Part shown: positions 40,744-49,948 of the stretch, in pieces
Position numbering within the stretch: the stretch's first letter is position 1
Layout: each line of letters begins with the position of its first letter
Made by a program: the position numbers and the translations under genes
Notes under the pieces: generated by a model
Told to the model about the DNA's origin: nothing
What the model saw: only the letters and a program-made list of their open reading frames with translations
Database searches by the model: none
DNA from: Sphaerobacter sp.
Lineage (GTDB): Bacteria; Chloroflexota; Chloroflexia; Thermomicrobiales; Thermomicrobiaceae
NCBI GenBank assembly: GCA_029961075.1
Contig: JASBVL010000062.1
Span: forward strand, 55,679-119,678
Direction of reading: 5' to 3'
Length of the DNA stretch: 64,000 nt

Positions 40744-41082
40744 ATGGACATGAAGCTGATCTTCGCGGTCATCCAGGGGAAGGATGCCGACAATCTGGTC
40801 ACGGCGCTCCGGGCGAATGGCTATCGCTGCACGCAAATCAACAGCGCGGGCGGATTCTTGCGAGAGACGAACGTGACGCTCCTGATCGGAGTGGATGACG
40901 CCGCGGTGCCCGATGTGCTCAATCTGATCGAGCAGAACTGCTACACGCGGACACAGTACGTCAATCCGCTGCTCCCGATCATGGAGCCTGGCGAGTTCTA
41001 TGTGCCGAACCCCGTGGAGGTCCAGGTTGGCGGGGCGACAGTCTTTGTCCTAAACGTCGTTCGCTGCGAGCGCATCGCCTGA
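40744..41082 (+). CDS. darA: DarA/PstA-type cyclic-di-AMP receptor
   Basis: This 112-residue P-II-like protein carries MKLIFAVIQGKDADNLVTAL, the GYRCTQINSAGGFLRETNVTLLIGV run typical of DarA, and a C-terminal GGATVFVLNV strand. The family forms trimers that bind c-di-AMP and relay it to unknown targets. Its presence implies a diadenylate cyclase in the genome. The ATG at 40744 is used; the ATG at 40750 is also possible and matches the usual N-terminus. Confidence 0.92.
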   Translation: MDMKLIFAVIQGKDADNLVTALRANGYRCTQINSAGGFLRETNVTLLIGVDDAAVPDVLNLIEQNCYTRTQYVNPLLPIMEPGEFYVPNPVEVQVGGATVFVLNVVRCERIA

Positions 41083-41167
41083 CGACGGACGAACTGAGGG
41101 GAGCGGCGGGCTGGCGCCGGCGCCGGCCACGAGCGGGACTCCCACTCGTCAGAGGGAGAATGTGCCG

Positions 41168-41953
41168 ATGGAAGCCATCATCGCCCGGGCGATCCAGGTC
41201 GTGGTCGCACTCGGCGGCGCCTACATCCTCGCGCTCTGGTTCGCCCTGGCCGTCTGGACGTTTCAAGATATCCAGCAACGCAGCCGCAGCGTGATCGCGC
41301 AGATCTTCTCCACGCTGGTCGTGGTGCTCTTCTTCGTGCCGGGCGTCCTCATCTACCTCATCCTCCGCCCGCGGGAGACGCTGGACGAGGCGTTCCAGCG
41401 CTCGCTGGAGGAAGAGTACCTGCTGCAAGACCTCGAGGAGCTCCCGCTCTGTCCCTCCTGCCAGCGTCACGTCGCCGAGGACTTCGTCTATTGCCCCTAC
41501 TGCCGGACTGAGCTGCGCCAGCCGTGCCCGGGCTGTGAGCGGCTGATCGACCTGCGCTGGGAGATCTGCCCGTACTGCGGGGTCGAGCAGTATCCGGCCG
41601 AGGAGCCGGCCATTGCCGAGGAGTGGGAGCGCCCGGAGCCCGCGGTGGGGCGCCTGGTTCAGGGCGCCCGCGCGCGCCTGACCGGCCGCTGGTCGCGCCT
41701 GCCGGCCGAGGAGACCATCCCGATCGACCAGGGGGCCGTCGCCGGGCCGTCCGAGCGGGGCGTGGCTACGCATCAGGGGGCACCCGACGCGGCTGCGCCG
41801 GTGTGGCGTGGCGAGCGAGGGCCGGCGCCGGACGGGAACGGCAGTGGGCCGGTCGCCGCGCGCTGGGGTGACCCCGACGCGCCGCCGCCGCCGGAGACGC
41901 TGGAGCGGACGGACGAGCTGCCGGCGGGGAGCCCGCCGCCCCGCACGACGTAG
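41168..41953 (+). CDS. membrane protein with double zinc ribbon
   Basis: This 261-residue protein has two N-terminal membrane helices separated by a short polar loop, an acidic linker, then three Cys pairs (CPSC, CPYC, CPGC) followed by CPYC, forming a double zinc ribbon near residues 94-140. The last 120 residues are low-complexity Pro/Ala/Gly and probably disordered. An ATG at 41168 with AGGGAG 9 nt upstream is chosen; a GTG at 41162 is possible. Function unknown; it may sense or bind nucleic acid or protein at the membrane. Confidence 0.8.
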   Translation: MEAIIARAIQVVVALGGAYILALWFALAVWTFQDIQQRSRSVIAQIFSTLVVVLFFVPGVLIYLILRPRETLDEAFQRSLEEEYLLQDLEELPLCPSCQRHVAEDFVYCPYCRTELRQPCPGCERLIDLRWEICPYCGVEQYPAEEPAIAEEWERPEPAVGRLVQGARARLTGRWSRLPAEETIPIDQGAVAGPSERGVATHQGAPDAAAPVWRGERGPAPDGNGSGPVAARWGDPDAPPPPETLERTDELPAGSPPPRTT

Positions 41954-42100
41954 CCGCCTTGGGGGCTCGAGGCACCTGCTCGCGACTGAGCGGCGCGAGA
42001 CGCGGCCGCCGCCCGCCGCGAGCACCACGCGCGACCGGGTTTCAGGGGGCGTGTGACACCTCCCGGAAGGCGGGCACGCCGGCGCGGCGCCGGTGCGCGA

Positions 42101-42949
42101 TCACCGCGCACGGCGCGTGCGCGGGCCGAGGGTCGGGACGGCGTCCGGCCGGATCATGAAGTTGAACTTGCTGCGGAACGCGTCGTAGAAGTTCATGTGC
42201 TCGAGGATGACGAGCCGGAAGCGGTGCTCGCCGCGGTGTACCTGGACCACGTCGCCCCGCTTGAGGGGGAGCGTGGGCACCCCGTCAAGGATGAGAACCG
42301 CGGCTCGGTCGCTGGTCATCACGAGCTCGATCAAAGCAGCCTCCGGCACCACCAGGGTCGTCCGGATCGGCGAGTGGGCACAGATCGGCGTCACGGCGAA
42401 CCCGCCGACGCCGGCCGCGAGGACCGGGCCCCCGGCTGCCATGCAGTAGGCGGTGCTGCCCTGCGGGGTGGCGACGATCATGCCGTCCCCCGGATAGGTG
42501 TTGACGAACCGCTCGTCGATGTAGACCTCGACATCGATCATCTGCATCGCGGAGCGGATCACGACGTCGTTGATGGCCCACGCCTCCGCGATGACCCCCT
42601 CGCCGCGGAAGACGGTTGCCGAGAGCGTTGGCCCCTCCTGCACCTCGTAGCGCCCGGCGATCACGTCCACGAGCGCATCCCGCCACTGCTGCCGCTCGAT
42701 CATGGCCAGGAAGCCGATCCTGCCGACGTTGATCCCCAGGATCGGGATGTCGGGAAAGGTGTGTGCGATCCGCATGATCAGCCCGTCGCCGCCGAGCGTG
42801 ATGAGGACGTCCGGGCGCGCGCCTTGTCGCAGGCGCTCCTCGCTCACCACCTCACAGCCGCGTTCGCGCAGCCAGGGGCCAACATCGTCGGCGAGCGCTG
42901 CCGCTTCTGGCTTGCCGAGCGCGGCGATCAAGCCGATTGACCGGGCCAT
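42101..42949 (-). CDS. nadK: NAD kinase
   Basis: This 282-residue enzyme phosphorylates NAD to NADP. It has the LITLGGDGLIMRIAH motif, INVGRIGFLA, INDVVIRS and the PQGSTAYCMAAGGPVLA block, all family hallmarks. It faces the zinc-ribbon gene (convergent) and is divergent from the KDPG aldolase gene. The ATG at 42949 agrees with the family start. Confidence 0.94.
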   Translation of the reverse strand: MARSIGLIAALGKPEAAALADDVGPWLRERGCEVVSEERLRQGARPDVLITLGGDGLIMRIAHTFPDIPILGINVGRIGFLAMIERQQWRDALVDVIAGRYEVQEGPTLSATVFRGEGVIAEAWAINDVVIRSAMQMIDVEVYIDERFVNTYPGDGMIVATPQGSTAYCMAAGGPVLAAGVGGFAVTPICAHSPIRTTLVVPEAALIELVMTSDRAAVLILDGVPTLPLKRGDVVQVHRGEHRFRLVILEHMNFYDAFRSKFNFMIRPDAVPTLGPRTRRAR

Positions 42950-43140
42950 GCGTCGTTCCTCACCTTCGCCTCGGTTCGCGCCTGGGCCGGCGCTGCGGCC
43001 GCTCGCCCCGCAGCGGTGCCCGGATGCCAGCGCCTCGCGGCCATGTTACCGCATCGGGCGAGCCGGTTCGACCGCTGCGCCGGGCCGGAGGCCGGGGTAC
43101 ACTTGGGCCAGGCAGGCAGGGGGTGGAAAGGGCACTGGGC

Positions 43141-43788
43141 ATGCACTGGATCGAGGAAGCGGGCCTGATCGCGGTCATCCGGCTGGAGGACCTCAGCCGG
43201 GCCGTCGAGCTGGCGCAGGCGCTGGTCGAGGGTGGGGTGCGGGTGCTTGAGTTCACCTACACCAACCGGGAGGCCGGGAGCGCCATCGAGCGGACGCGCG
43301 CGGCGCTCGGCACGGCCTGCCGGGTGGGCGCCGGGTCGGTGCTCGACGCCGAGACGGCCCGCGCCGCGATGCTGGCCGGCGCCGAGTTCATCGTCACCCC
43401 GACGCTGCGCGCCGAGACGATCGAGGTCTGCCGGCGGTATGCCGTCCCCTCCGTCATCGGCGCCTTCACGGCGACGGAGATCTTGACCGCCTGGGAGCAC
43501 GGTGCGGACTACATCAAGGTGAACCCGGCGCGCGCCGCCGGGCCGGAGTACTTCAAGGACATCCTCGGGCCACTGCCGCAGGTGAAGCTGATCCCCTCGG
43601 GCGGGGTGACGCTCGAGACCGGGCCGCGCTTCCTGGCCAACGGCGCCGTGGCACTGGCCGCGGGTGGTGAGCTGGTGGACAAGCGCGCGGTCGCCGCGGG
43701 CGATTGGGCGGCAGTCGCGGCGCGGGCGCGAGCATGGGTCGAGATGGTGGAACGGACCCGCGCGGAGCTGCGCGATCGGCGATCCTAG
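43141..43788 (+). CDS. eda: KDPG/KHG aldolase
   Basis: This 215-residue class I aldolase cleaves 2-keto-3-deoxy-6-phosphogluconate to pyruvate and glyceraldehyde-3-phosphate. It shows LIAVIRLEDLSRAVELAQAL, VLEFTYTN with the catalytic Glu, RVGAGSVLDAETARAA, and the Schiff-base Lys in YIKVNPA. LIPSGGVTLE follows in the phosphate site. The ATG at 43141 is used; an in-frame GTG at 43123 with a better Shine-Dalgarno would add six residues. No edd or kdgK is adjacent. Confidence 0.9.
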   Translation: MHWIEEAGLIAVIRLEDLSRAVELAQALVEGGVRVLEFTYTNREAGSAIERTRAALGTACRVGAGSVLDAETARAAMLAGAEFIVTPTLRAETIEVCRRYAVPSVIGAFTATEILTAWEHGADYIKVNPARAAGPEYFKDILGPLPQVKLIPSGGVTLETGPRFLANGAVALAAGGELVDKRAVAAGDWAAVAARARAWVEMVERTRAELRDRRS

Positions 43789-43797
43789 GAGCGGGCC

Positions 43798-44601
43798 GTG
43801 AGCGACGCCGGCAACGAGCCACGAGACCAGGAGGAGGCGCCGCCGCGGCGCGAGCGGGTGCGGCTCTACCGCACCGAGGCGGTGGTGCTGCGCCGCCGCG
43901 ACCTGGGCGAGGCGGACCGCATCCTCACCATCTTCAGCCAGCGGCACGGCAAGCTGCGCGTCGTGGCCAAGGGCGTCCGCCGCACGCGCAGCAAATTGGC
44001 CGGGCACCTGGAGCCGTGCGCGCGCACGGCGCTGCTCCTGGCCAAGGGGCGCAACCTCGACATCGTCGCGCAGGCGCAGCTCGTCGAGCCGTACCGGCGC
44101 CTGCGCGCGAGCGAGATCTCCATCGCCTACGCGGGGTACTTCGCTGATCTCCTGGACGCGCTGACGGTCGAGGGGCAGCCGAACGAAGCGGCCTATGACG
44201 CGCTGGTGGCGTCCTTCGACCTGCTCGACCGCGGCCTCGATCCGTTCGTGACGGCCCACGCCTTCGAGCTGCGCCTGCTCACGGTGAGCGGGTTCCGTCC
44301 GGAGCTGTATCGCTGCACCGGGTGCGGCGCGACGCTCGAGCCGGTCGTCAATGGCTACAGCGCCGCGAGTGGCGGCGTGTTGTGTCCGGCGTGCCGGCAG
44401 TCGCAGCCCCAGGCGCTCCCCGTCTCGGTCAACGCCCTCAAGTTCCTCCGTCTGCTCGACCGCGATCCGGTGACGGCGTACCGGCTGCGGCTGAGTGACG
44501 AGCTGCGCCGCGACGTCGAGGAGATCCTGCGGTCCCACATCCGGCAGGTGCTGGAGCGCGACCTGGGGTCGCTCGCGGTGCTCCGCATGCTCACCCATTG
44601 A
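43798..44601 (+). CDS. recO: DNA repair protein RecO
   Basis: This 267-residue protein has the N-terminal OB fold (YRTEAVVLRRRDLGEADRIL, GKLRVVAKGVRRTRSKLAGHLEP), a helical middle and the C-terminal zinc motif CTGC ... CPAC near residues 180-200. It anneals DNA and loads RecA with RecR. The GTG start lies 9 nt after eda with GGAGCGG upstream. The first 20 residues are an acidic extension. Confidence 0.93.
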   Translation: MSDAGNEPRDQEEAPPRRERVRLYRTEAVVLRRRDLGEADRILTIFSQRHGKLRVVAKGVRRTRSKLAGHLEPCARTALLLAKGRNLDIVAQAQLVEPYRRLRASEISIAYAGYFADLLDALTVEGQPNEAAYDALVASFDLLDRGLDPFVTAHAFELRLLTVSGFRPELYRCTGCGATLEPVVNGYSAASGGVLCPACRQSQPQALPVSVNALKFLRLLDRDPVTAYRLRLSDELRRDVEEILRSHIRQVLERDLGSLAVLRMLTH

Positions 44602-44694
44602 TCCGTCCGAATCTGCCCACTAGGATACGCGCGTGGGCGGCGACGCAGGTCGCCTGGCGGTGCGAATCCCTGCGAACAGGGCGAGGAGGGCACT

Positions 44695-45312
44695 GTGGCC
44701 TACATCGGTGGGCTGCTCGGCGAGGGGGAGCACGTCCTCATCGTCGCGCGACGGCACCCGATCTTCCTGGCTGGCTGGGTGGGGCTGTACCTCATCGCCG
44801 CGGCCGCGCTGATTGGGCTGGGGGCCTGGGTGGGAACCGCGGTCGGCATGTGGGCCGGCGCGATCGTCGGCGCGCTCACGTTCATCCCGCTGGCGATTGC
44901 GCTCGTCCGCTTCCTCCACTGGCACCGAGAGCAGTTCGTCGTGACGAACTATCGCATCATCCAGATCCAGGGGCTGTTCAACAAGCGCGTGCTGGACTCA
45001 TCACTGGAGAAGGTCAACGACATCCTCATGACCCAGAGCCTGATGGGCCGGCTATGCAACTACGGTACCCTCGAGATCTTGACCGGGAGCGAGATCGGCG
45101 TCAACCGGTTGGATGCGCTGTCGGAGCCCTTCCGCTTCAAGCGGGCGATCCTGGATGCGCGCACCCGGCTCGGACGGGATGGGGAGCCGCCGCTCGTCGA
45201 GGACGGCGCCAGCGTCCTGGTGGCGCTGGAGACCCTGCGAAACGCCGGTCTCCTCTCGGAAGACGAGTACCAGGAGAAGCGCGCCCGCCTGCGCCGCACC
45301 GACGTGGCTTGA
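44695..45312 (+). CDS. membrane PH-domain protein with C-terminal SHOCT
   Basis: This 205-residue protein has two membrane helices (about 25-70), then a bacterial PH domain (HREQFVVTNYRIIQIQGLFNKR, LEKVNDILMTQSLMGRL, NYGTLEILTG) and a C-terminal SHOCT helix pair (LETLRNAGLLSEDEYQEKRARL). SHOCT motifs mediate oligomerisation. No enzymatic role is expected; such proteins are linked to membrane stress or secretion. It begins 93 nt after recO and ends 14 nt before pnp. Confidence 0.85.
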   Translation: MAYIGGLLGEGEHVLIVARRHPIFLAGWVGLYLIAAAALIGLGAWVGTAVGMWAGAIVGALTFIPLAIALVRFLHWHREQFVVTNYRIIQIQGLFNKRVLDSSLEKVNDILMTQSLMGRLCNYGTLEILTGSEIGVNRLDALSEPFRFKRAILDARTRLGRDGEPPLVEDGASVLVALETLRNAGLLSEDEYQEKRARLRRTDVA

Positions 45313-45326
45313 GAGGGGAGTTGGCC

Positions 45327-46139
45327 GTGACCGACACGTCGCTCAGCGCCTGGCTCGCGGCAAGCGGTCTGGCGCCGCGGACCGCGCTCGTGCTGGGATC
45401 CGGCCTGGCGCCGGTCGTGGCGGCGCTGGAGGTGGTCGCCCGCGCCCCGATGGACGACCTGTTCGGGGTGCACGTGCGGGCGGTGGCCGGGCACGCGCGG
45501 GAGGTCGTAGTCGGCTACTACGCCGGGGTGCCGGTGCTCGCCTATTGCGGCCGGTACCACCTGTACCAGGGGCTGACGGCGGCCGAGGTGGCGGCCCCGA
45601 TCCGCGCGCTGCAGGGCACCCCGGTGCGGCAGGTGGTTCTGACCAACGCGGCCGGTGGCCTCAACCCCGACTTCGCGGTCGGCGATCTCATGCTGCTCCG
45701 CGATCACCTCTCCCTCCCGGGGTTCGCCGGGCAGAGTCCGCTCATCCCGCCGCGCGGCCCGGCGGTCGACTTTGTGTCGATGCGCGAGGCGTACTCGCCG
45801 GCCCTGCGCGCCCAGGCGCACCGCGCCGCGGCCGCGGCCGGCCTCACGCTGCGCGAGGGCGTCTACGTCATGGTGGCGGGGCCGAGCTACGAGACGGCCG
45901 CGGAGCTGCGCTTCCTGCGTGCCGTGGGCGGGGACGCGGTGGGGATGTCGACCGTGCCGGAGGTCGTGATGGCTCGGGCGCTGGGCCTGGACGTGCTGGC
46001 GATCTCAACCATCACCAACCGCGCCGTAGCGGACGAGCCGGCGGCGCCCACGCACGAGGAGGTGCTGCGCGCAGGCCAGCGAGCCGCGGCGCGCCTGGCC
46101 GCGCTCCTGGCCCGGCTCCTGCCCAGCTTGCCCGGCTAG
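45327..46139 (+). CDS. pnp: purine-nucleoside phosphorylase (type I, trimeric)
   Basis: This 270-residue enzyme phosphorolyses inosine and guanosine. It shows ALVLGSGLAPVVAALE, AYCGRYHLYQG, NAAGGLNPDF, VMVAGPSYETAAELRFLRA and the VGMSTVPEVVMARALG active-site run. The GTG at 45327 follows GGGGAGTTGGCC. It complements the MTA phosphorylase at 4456. It converges on ftsH with a hairpin between. Confidence 0.93.
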   Translation: MTDTSLSAWLAASGLAPRTALVLGSGLAPVVAALEVVARAPMDDLFGVHVRAVAGHAREVVVGYYAGVPVLAYCGRYHLYQGLTAAEVAAPIRALQGTPVRQVVLTNAAGGLNPDFAVGDLMLLRDHLSLPGFAGQSPLIPPRGPAVDFVSMREAYSPALRAQAHRAAAAAGLTLREGVYVMVAGPSYETAAELRFLRAVGGDAVGMSTVPEVVMARALGLDVLAISTITNRAVADEPAAPTHEEVLRAGQRAAARLAALLARLLPSLPG

Positions 46140-46162
46140 CGGATCCGCTCCCCGCACAAGGA

Positions 46163-46193
46163 GCGCGCCGGGCCCACCATGGGCCCGGCGCGT
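46163..46193. terminator. bidirectional hairpin between pnp and ftsH
   Basis: A 13-bp perfect stem with a 3-nt loop (CGCGCCGGGCCCA/TGGGCCCGGCGCG plus one G-T pair) lies midway between the convergent stops. No strong T tract occurs on either side. Confidence 0.65.
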
Positions 46194-46220
46194 GGTTGGC
46201 GATGTCGTGGACGCCCGCCG

Positions 46221-48182
46221 TCAGGTGCGGTCGGTCTCGCGGTTGGTGGGGCGCAGCGCCTCGACGGCGTCGCGGGTGAAGGCCGCGACCACCCCGACGG
46301 CGCGTCCGAGGCGGTGGGCGCCGCCGCGCCGCCGCCCCTCGCGGACCGGCACCCGGTGCCCGAGCTTCGGGAGGGCATCGCTGGCCGGCTGCCGTGGCGG
46401 GAGCGGTCGCGGCGGGCTGACGAGCGCCGCCAGCTCGTCGCCGTCGATGGTCTCCACTTCCAGCAGGCGTTGGGCGACCTGCTCCAGGTCATCGAGGTGG
46501 GTGCGGAGCACGTCGAGGGCCGTCTGGTGCGCCTGCTCGACGAGCTGCAGTGCCTCCTGCTCCGCCGTGTAGGCCGACTGCGGCGAGAGCTGGGTCAGGT
46601 CGCTGCCCGGGCCGATCGCGAGGAGACCGAAGCGGTGCCCCATGCCGTAGCGCTGCACCATCGAGGTCGCAATCGACGTGACCTGCTCGAGGTCGTTCGA
46701 CGACCCGGTGGTGATGTCGCCGAAGATGATCTCCTCGGCAGCCAGCCCGCCGAGCAGGGCGGCGAGCCGGTGGTTGAGCTGCGCCCGGGTCCAGAGCCCG
46801 CGGTCCTCGTCGGGCATGATCACCGTATAGCCTCCGGCGCGGCCGCGCGACACGATCGAGACCTTGCGCACCGGGTCGGCGTGCTCGAGGAGATGGGCCA
46901 CCACCGCGTGCCCGGCCTCGTGGTAGGCGATCACCCGGCGCTCACGCTCGCTGAAGCGGCTCGCGTTCCGGGCCGGGCCGGCCAGCGTGCGATCCAGCGC
47001 CTCGAGGAGGTCGTGGTTGGTGATGGTCGCGCGCCGGTCACGGGCGGCGAGGATCGCGGCCTCGTTGATGATGTTGGCCAGATCGGCGCCGGACATGCCC
47101 GTCGTGCGCGCGGCGATCTCATCCAGGTCGACATCCGCGGCGAAGGGCTTGCCCCGCGCATGCACCTCGAGGATCGCCCGGCGCGCGCGACGATCGGGGA
47201 GATCCACCGTGACCTTGCGATCGAAGCGGCCCGGCCGGAGCAGCGCCGGGTCCAGGATGTCCACCCGGTTGGTGGCGGCGACGACGACCACGGTGGTGCG
47301 CTCCTCGAAGCCATCCATCTCGACCAGGATCTGGTTGAGCGTCTGGTCGTACTCCGAGCTCTGGTCCATGCGGCCGCGCCGCCGGCCGATGGCGTCGATC
47401 TCGTCGATGAAGATGATCGACGGGGCGTGTTCCTTGGCCTTGCGGAAGAGCTCCCGGACGCGCGAGGCGCCGACGCCGACGTACAACTCGACGAACTCGG
47501 AGCCGCTGACGGAGAAGAATGAGGCGCGGGCCTCGCCGGCCAGGGCCCGGGTGAGAAGCGTCTTGCCGGTGCCTGGCGGCCCGGTCAACAGCACGCCGCG
47601 CGGGATGCGGGCCCCAAGCTGCCGGAAGCGCTCCGGATCCCGGAGGTACTCGACGATGTCGGCGACTTCCTCTTTGATCTCCTCCGAGCCGGCGACATCG
47701 GCGAAGGTGATGGTGCGCTCCCCTGGGCGGATCGGCTCGAAGCCGCCGCGCCGGCTCTGGGTGGTGCCCAGGTTCGTCGGGGCGAAGCGACGGAACAGGA
47801 TGAAGAGCAACACGCCTACCCCGACGACGGTGAGGAAGCGGAGCGCCAGCGCGGCCTCGACGGGCAGACTGCCACTCGCGCCGGTGTAGATGTGCGGCCA
47901 GCGATCGACGGGGATCCCCGCGTCCGTCAGCAGGCGAGTCAGGGTCATGTCCGCCGGAAGCGTCACGCGGGCCTGGCTCTCGTCGGCATAGGTCACCTCG
48001 ACCTCGTGACCGTCACCAGAGAGGCGTACCTCGGTGACCCGGCCATCACGGATGTCGGTGAGCACCTGGGTGAGGTTCACGGGCGGGACGGACGCGGTGC
48101 GCATCGTCAGCCCCAGCCCGATGAAGACGCATACGAGCAGCGTGATCGCGCCGAGCAGCAACCAGCGTCGATTCTTGTTCAA
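46221..48182 (-). CDS. ftsH: ATP-dependent zinc metalloprotease FtsH
   Basis: This 653-residue membrane protease degrades membrane and regulatory proteins. It has two membrane helices flanking a roughly 80-residue extracytoplasmic domain, the AAA module (Walker A GPPGTGKT, FIDEIDAIGRRRG, RPGRFDRKV) and the peptidase domain with HEAGH. The start is set at TTG 48182 (LNKNRRWLLL) with GAGGGG upstream, because no ATG or GTG gives a normal N-terminus. The C-terminal 70 residues are Pro/Arg-rich and unusual. Genomes of this phylum often hold several FtsH copies. Confidence 0.93.
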   Translation of the reverse strand: MNKNRRWLLLGAITLLVCVFIGLGLTMRTASVPPVNLTQVLTDIRDGRVTEVRLSGDGHEVEVTYADESQARVTLPADMTLTRLLTDAGIPVDRWPHIYTGASGSLPVEAALALRFLTVVGVGVLLFILFRRFAPTNLGTTQSRRGGFEPIRPGERTITFADVAGSEEIKEEVADIVEYLRDPERFRQLGARIPRGVLLTGPPGTGKTLLTRALAGEARASFFSVSGSEFVELYVGVGASRVRELFRKAKEHAPSIIFIDEIDAIGRRRGRMDQSSEYDQTLNQILVEMDGFEERTTVVVVAATNRVDILDPALLRPGRFDRKVTVDLPDRRARRAILEVHARGKPFAADVDLDEIAARTTGMSGADLANIINEAAILAARDRRATITNHDLLEALDRTLAGPARNASRFSERERRVIAYHEAGHAVVAHLLEHADPVRKVSIVSRGRAGGYTVIMPDEDRGLWTRAQLNHRLAALLGGLAAEEIIFGDITTGSSNDLEQVTSIATSMVQRYGMGHRFGLLAIGPGSDLTQLSPQSAYTAEQEALQLVEQAHQTALDVLRTHLDDLEQVAQRLLEVETIDGDELAALVSPPRPLPPRQPASDALPKLGHRVPVREGRRRGGAHRLGRAVGVVAAFTRDAVEALRPTNRETDRT

Positions 48183-48498
48183 CCCAATCTGCCCCTCAGG
48201 CTTCGTTTCCTCGATCGTGTCGTGGGTTGTGGTACAGCCGAGGAGATCGCCTGTCCCCCGAGGGAGTGGTGGTCTTCCGGCCCACGCCCTGCCCACGGCC
48301 GTAGCCGGATCCAATAGTACACGGCGTCACAAACGATTGCCACTCGGATTACTTTCTTGATTGCCGTGCGCCTCACCGCGGGGGGCCTGGGGGGCCTGCC
48401 GGCAGACGGTGAACGCGGCCGGGTACCTGGCAGCGGTGGCGGGAGTGGCACGCCGGCGGCGCGTGGCGGGCCGGGGCGGGCGGAACCGGAGGAACGGC
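48183..48498. other. 316-nt gap between ftsH and the AAA ATPase
   Basis: The ftsH upstream region lies here; on the minus strand TACTAT near 48320 is a possible -10 without a good -35. Nothing else is supported. Confidence 0.4.
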
Positions 48499-49782
48499 TC
48501 AGAGCGCCACGAAGTAGGTGCGGCAGGCGCGGTCGATGAGGTCCTGGCTCAGCGACGGCGGCTGGTCAAGGTAGCGCGCGATGCCCACGAGCGTGCGCAG
48601 GATGTCGCGCGGGTGGCAGGCGCGCAGCTCGCGCTTCGGCTTGACATAGTACTCGCGCAGGAGGTAGACGAGCCCCTCCTGGTCGAACGGGACGCCCAGC
48701 TCGTCGCACTGCCGCCGGAAGATCTCCCGGAACTGGTTGGGGGAGGGGTTCCCTACGTGGACCTTGTTCTGGATGCGGCGCAGGAACGCCTCGTCGACCA
48801 GATCCCGCGGCTGGAGATTGGTCGAGAAGACGATGAGCTCGTCGAACGGGATCTCGATCTTCTTGCCGGTGTGGAGCGTGAGAAAATCGACACGCTTCTC
48901 GAGTGGGACGATCCAGCGGTTCAGCAGGTCGGCGGGGCGGACCTGCTGCCGGCCGAAGTCGTCGATGAGGAACATGCCGTTGATGGCCTTCATCTGGAGC
49001 GGGGCCTCGTAGACCTTGCTGACCGGGTCGTAGACGAGGTCGAGGCTGGCGAGCGTGAGCTCGCCGCCGGCCATGACCACCGGGCGTCGACAGAGGACCC
49101 AGCGGCGGTCGTAGTCGGTGCGACCGCTCGCCGCCGGGATGGGCTCGTGGTGCTGCAGGTCGAGCATCTTGATAATCTGGCCGTCGACCAGGATCGCGTA
49201 GGGGATGAGCACGTGGCCACCGAGCATGCGCGCCACCCGTTCCGCCAGGGCGGTCTTGCCATTGCCCGAGGCGCCGAACAGGAACAGGGAGCGGCCCGTG
49301 TTGACTGCCTGGCCGATGGTGTCGAGCACGTCCTCGTCGAACACGAGATCGGCCGTGGCACGGCGAACCTGGGCGGGGGTGACCCGGGTGGCCTGGATCG
49401 ACTGCCGCTCCACCATCTCGGTGAAGGCATGCAAGGTGACGGGGGCCGGCCCGACGTAGGAGTTGCGCTCGATCAGCTCCTGGGCGCGGACGCTGCCTTT
49501 CGGGGTGGTCTGATATTGGTAGGCGAGCTCGCCGAAGCCCTGCGAGCCCGTCACCTCGATCAGCTCCTCGCGCTTGAGCTGCGCCAGCGCCCGCTCGAGC
49601 ACGTTAAAGTGCGGCAGGCAGAGGAGGTCGCTGAGCGCCTGGGCCGTGATGCCGCTCTGGTAATAGATGGCCTTGAGCGTCAGGTCGCAGATGAAGGACA
49701 GATCGAGGCCCGTCTGCTCGACGACCGAGGGTTCGCGGGTGCTGAGCATGTGCGTCGTGGGACCCGGTGCCCCCATCTCCAT
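48499..49782 (-). CDS. AAA ATPase with N-terminal winged-helix region
   Basis: This 427-residue protein has a helical N-terminus resembling a winged helix (TAQALSDLLCLPHFNVLERAL, QLKREELIEVTG) and an AAA domain with Walker A GASGNGKT near residue 171, Walker B MFLIDDFGRQQV and FSTNLQPRDLVDEAFLRRIQ as sensor/Arg-finger region. The AAA part is of the MoxR/chaperone-ATPase kind. In related genomes such ATPases sit near pilus or secretion genes, but none is adjacent here. The start at ATG 49782 is chosen over an upstream ATG because of a GGGAGG 15 nt before it; ATG 49776 is also possible. Role unknown. Confidence 0.8.
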   Translation of the reverse strand: MEMGAPGPTTHMLSTREPSVVEQTGLDLSFICDLTLKAIYYQSGITAQALSDLLCLPHFNVLERALAQLKREELIEVTGSQGFGELAYQYQTTPKGSVRAQELIERNSYVGPAPVTLHAFTEMVERQSIQATRVTPAQVRRATADLVFDEDVLDTIGQAVNTGRSLFLFGASGNGKTALAERVARMLGGHVLIPYAILVDGQIIKMLDLQHHEPIPAASGRTDYDRRWVLCRRPVVMAGGELTLASLDLVYDPVSKVYEAPLQMKAINGMFLIDDFGRQQVRPADLLNRWIVPLEKRVDFLTLHTGKKIEIPFDELIVFSTNLQPRDLVDEAFLRRIQNKVHVGNPSPNQFREIFRRQCDELGVPFDQEGLVYLLREYYVKPKRELRACHPRDILRTLVGIARYLDQPPSLSQDLIDRACRTYFVAL

Positions 49783-49948
49783 CCGTCGTGCCACTCCCTC
49801 CCTCCCGCCACACCGGTGCGCAGGCGGTTCCGGCCGAAGCGTACGCGTGGAGGCTGAGGAAAGCACTAGTGCATTGGTCACACGGACCCATACCCTGTGG
49901 TCTGCCTGAGAGTACAGGGGTACTGCGGTTGGGGCCGACCTTCGGCGC

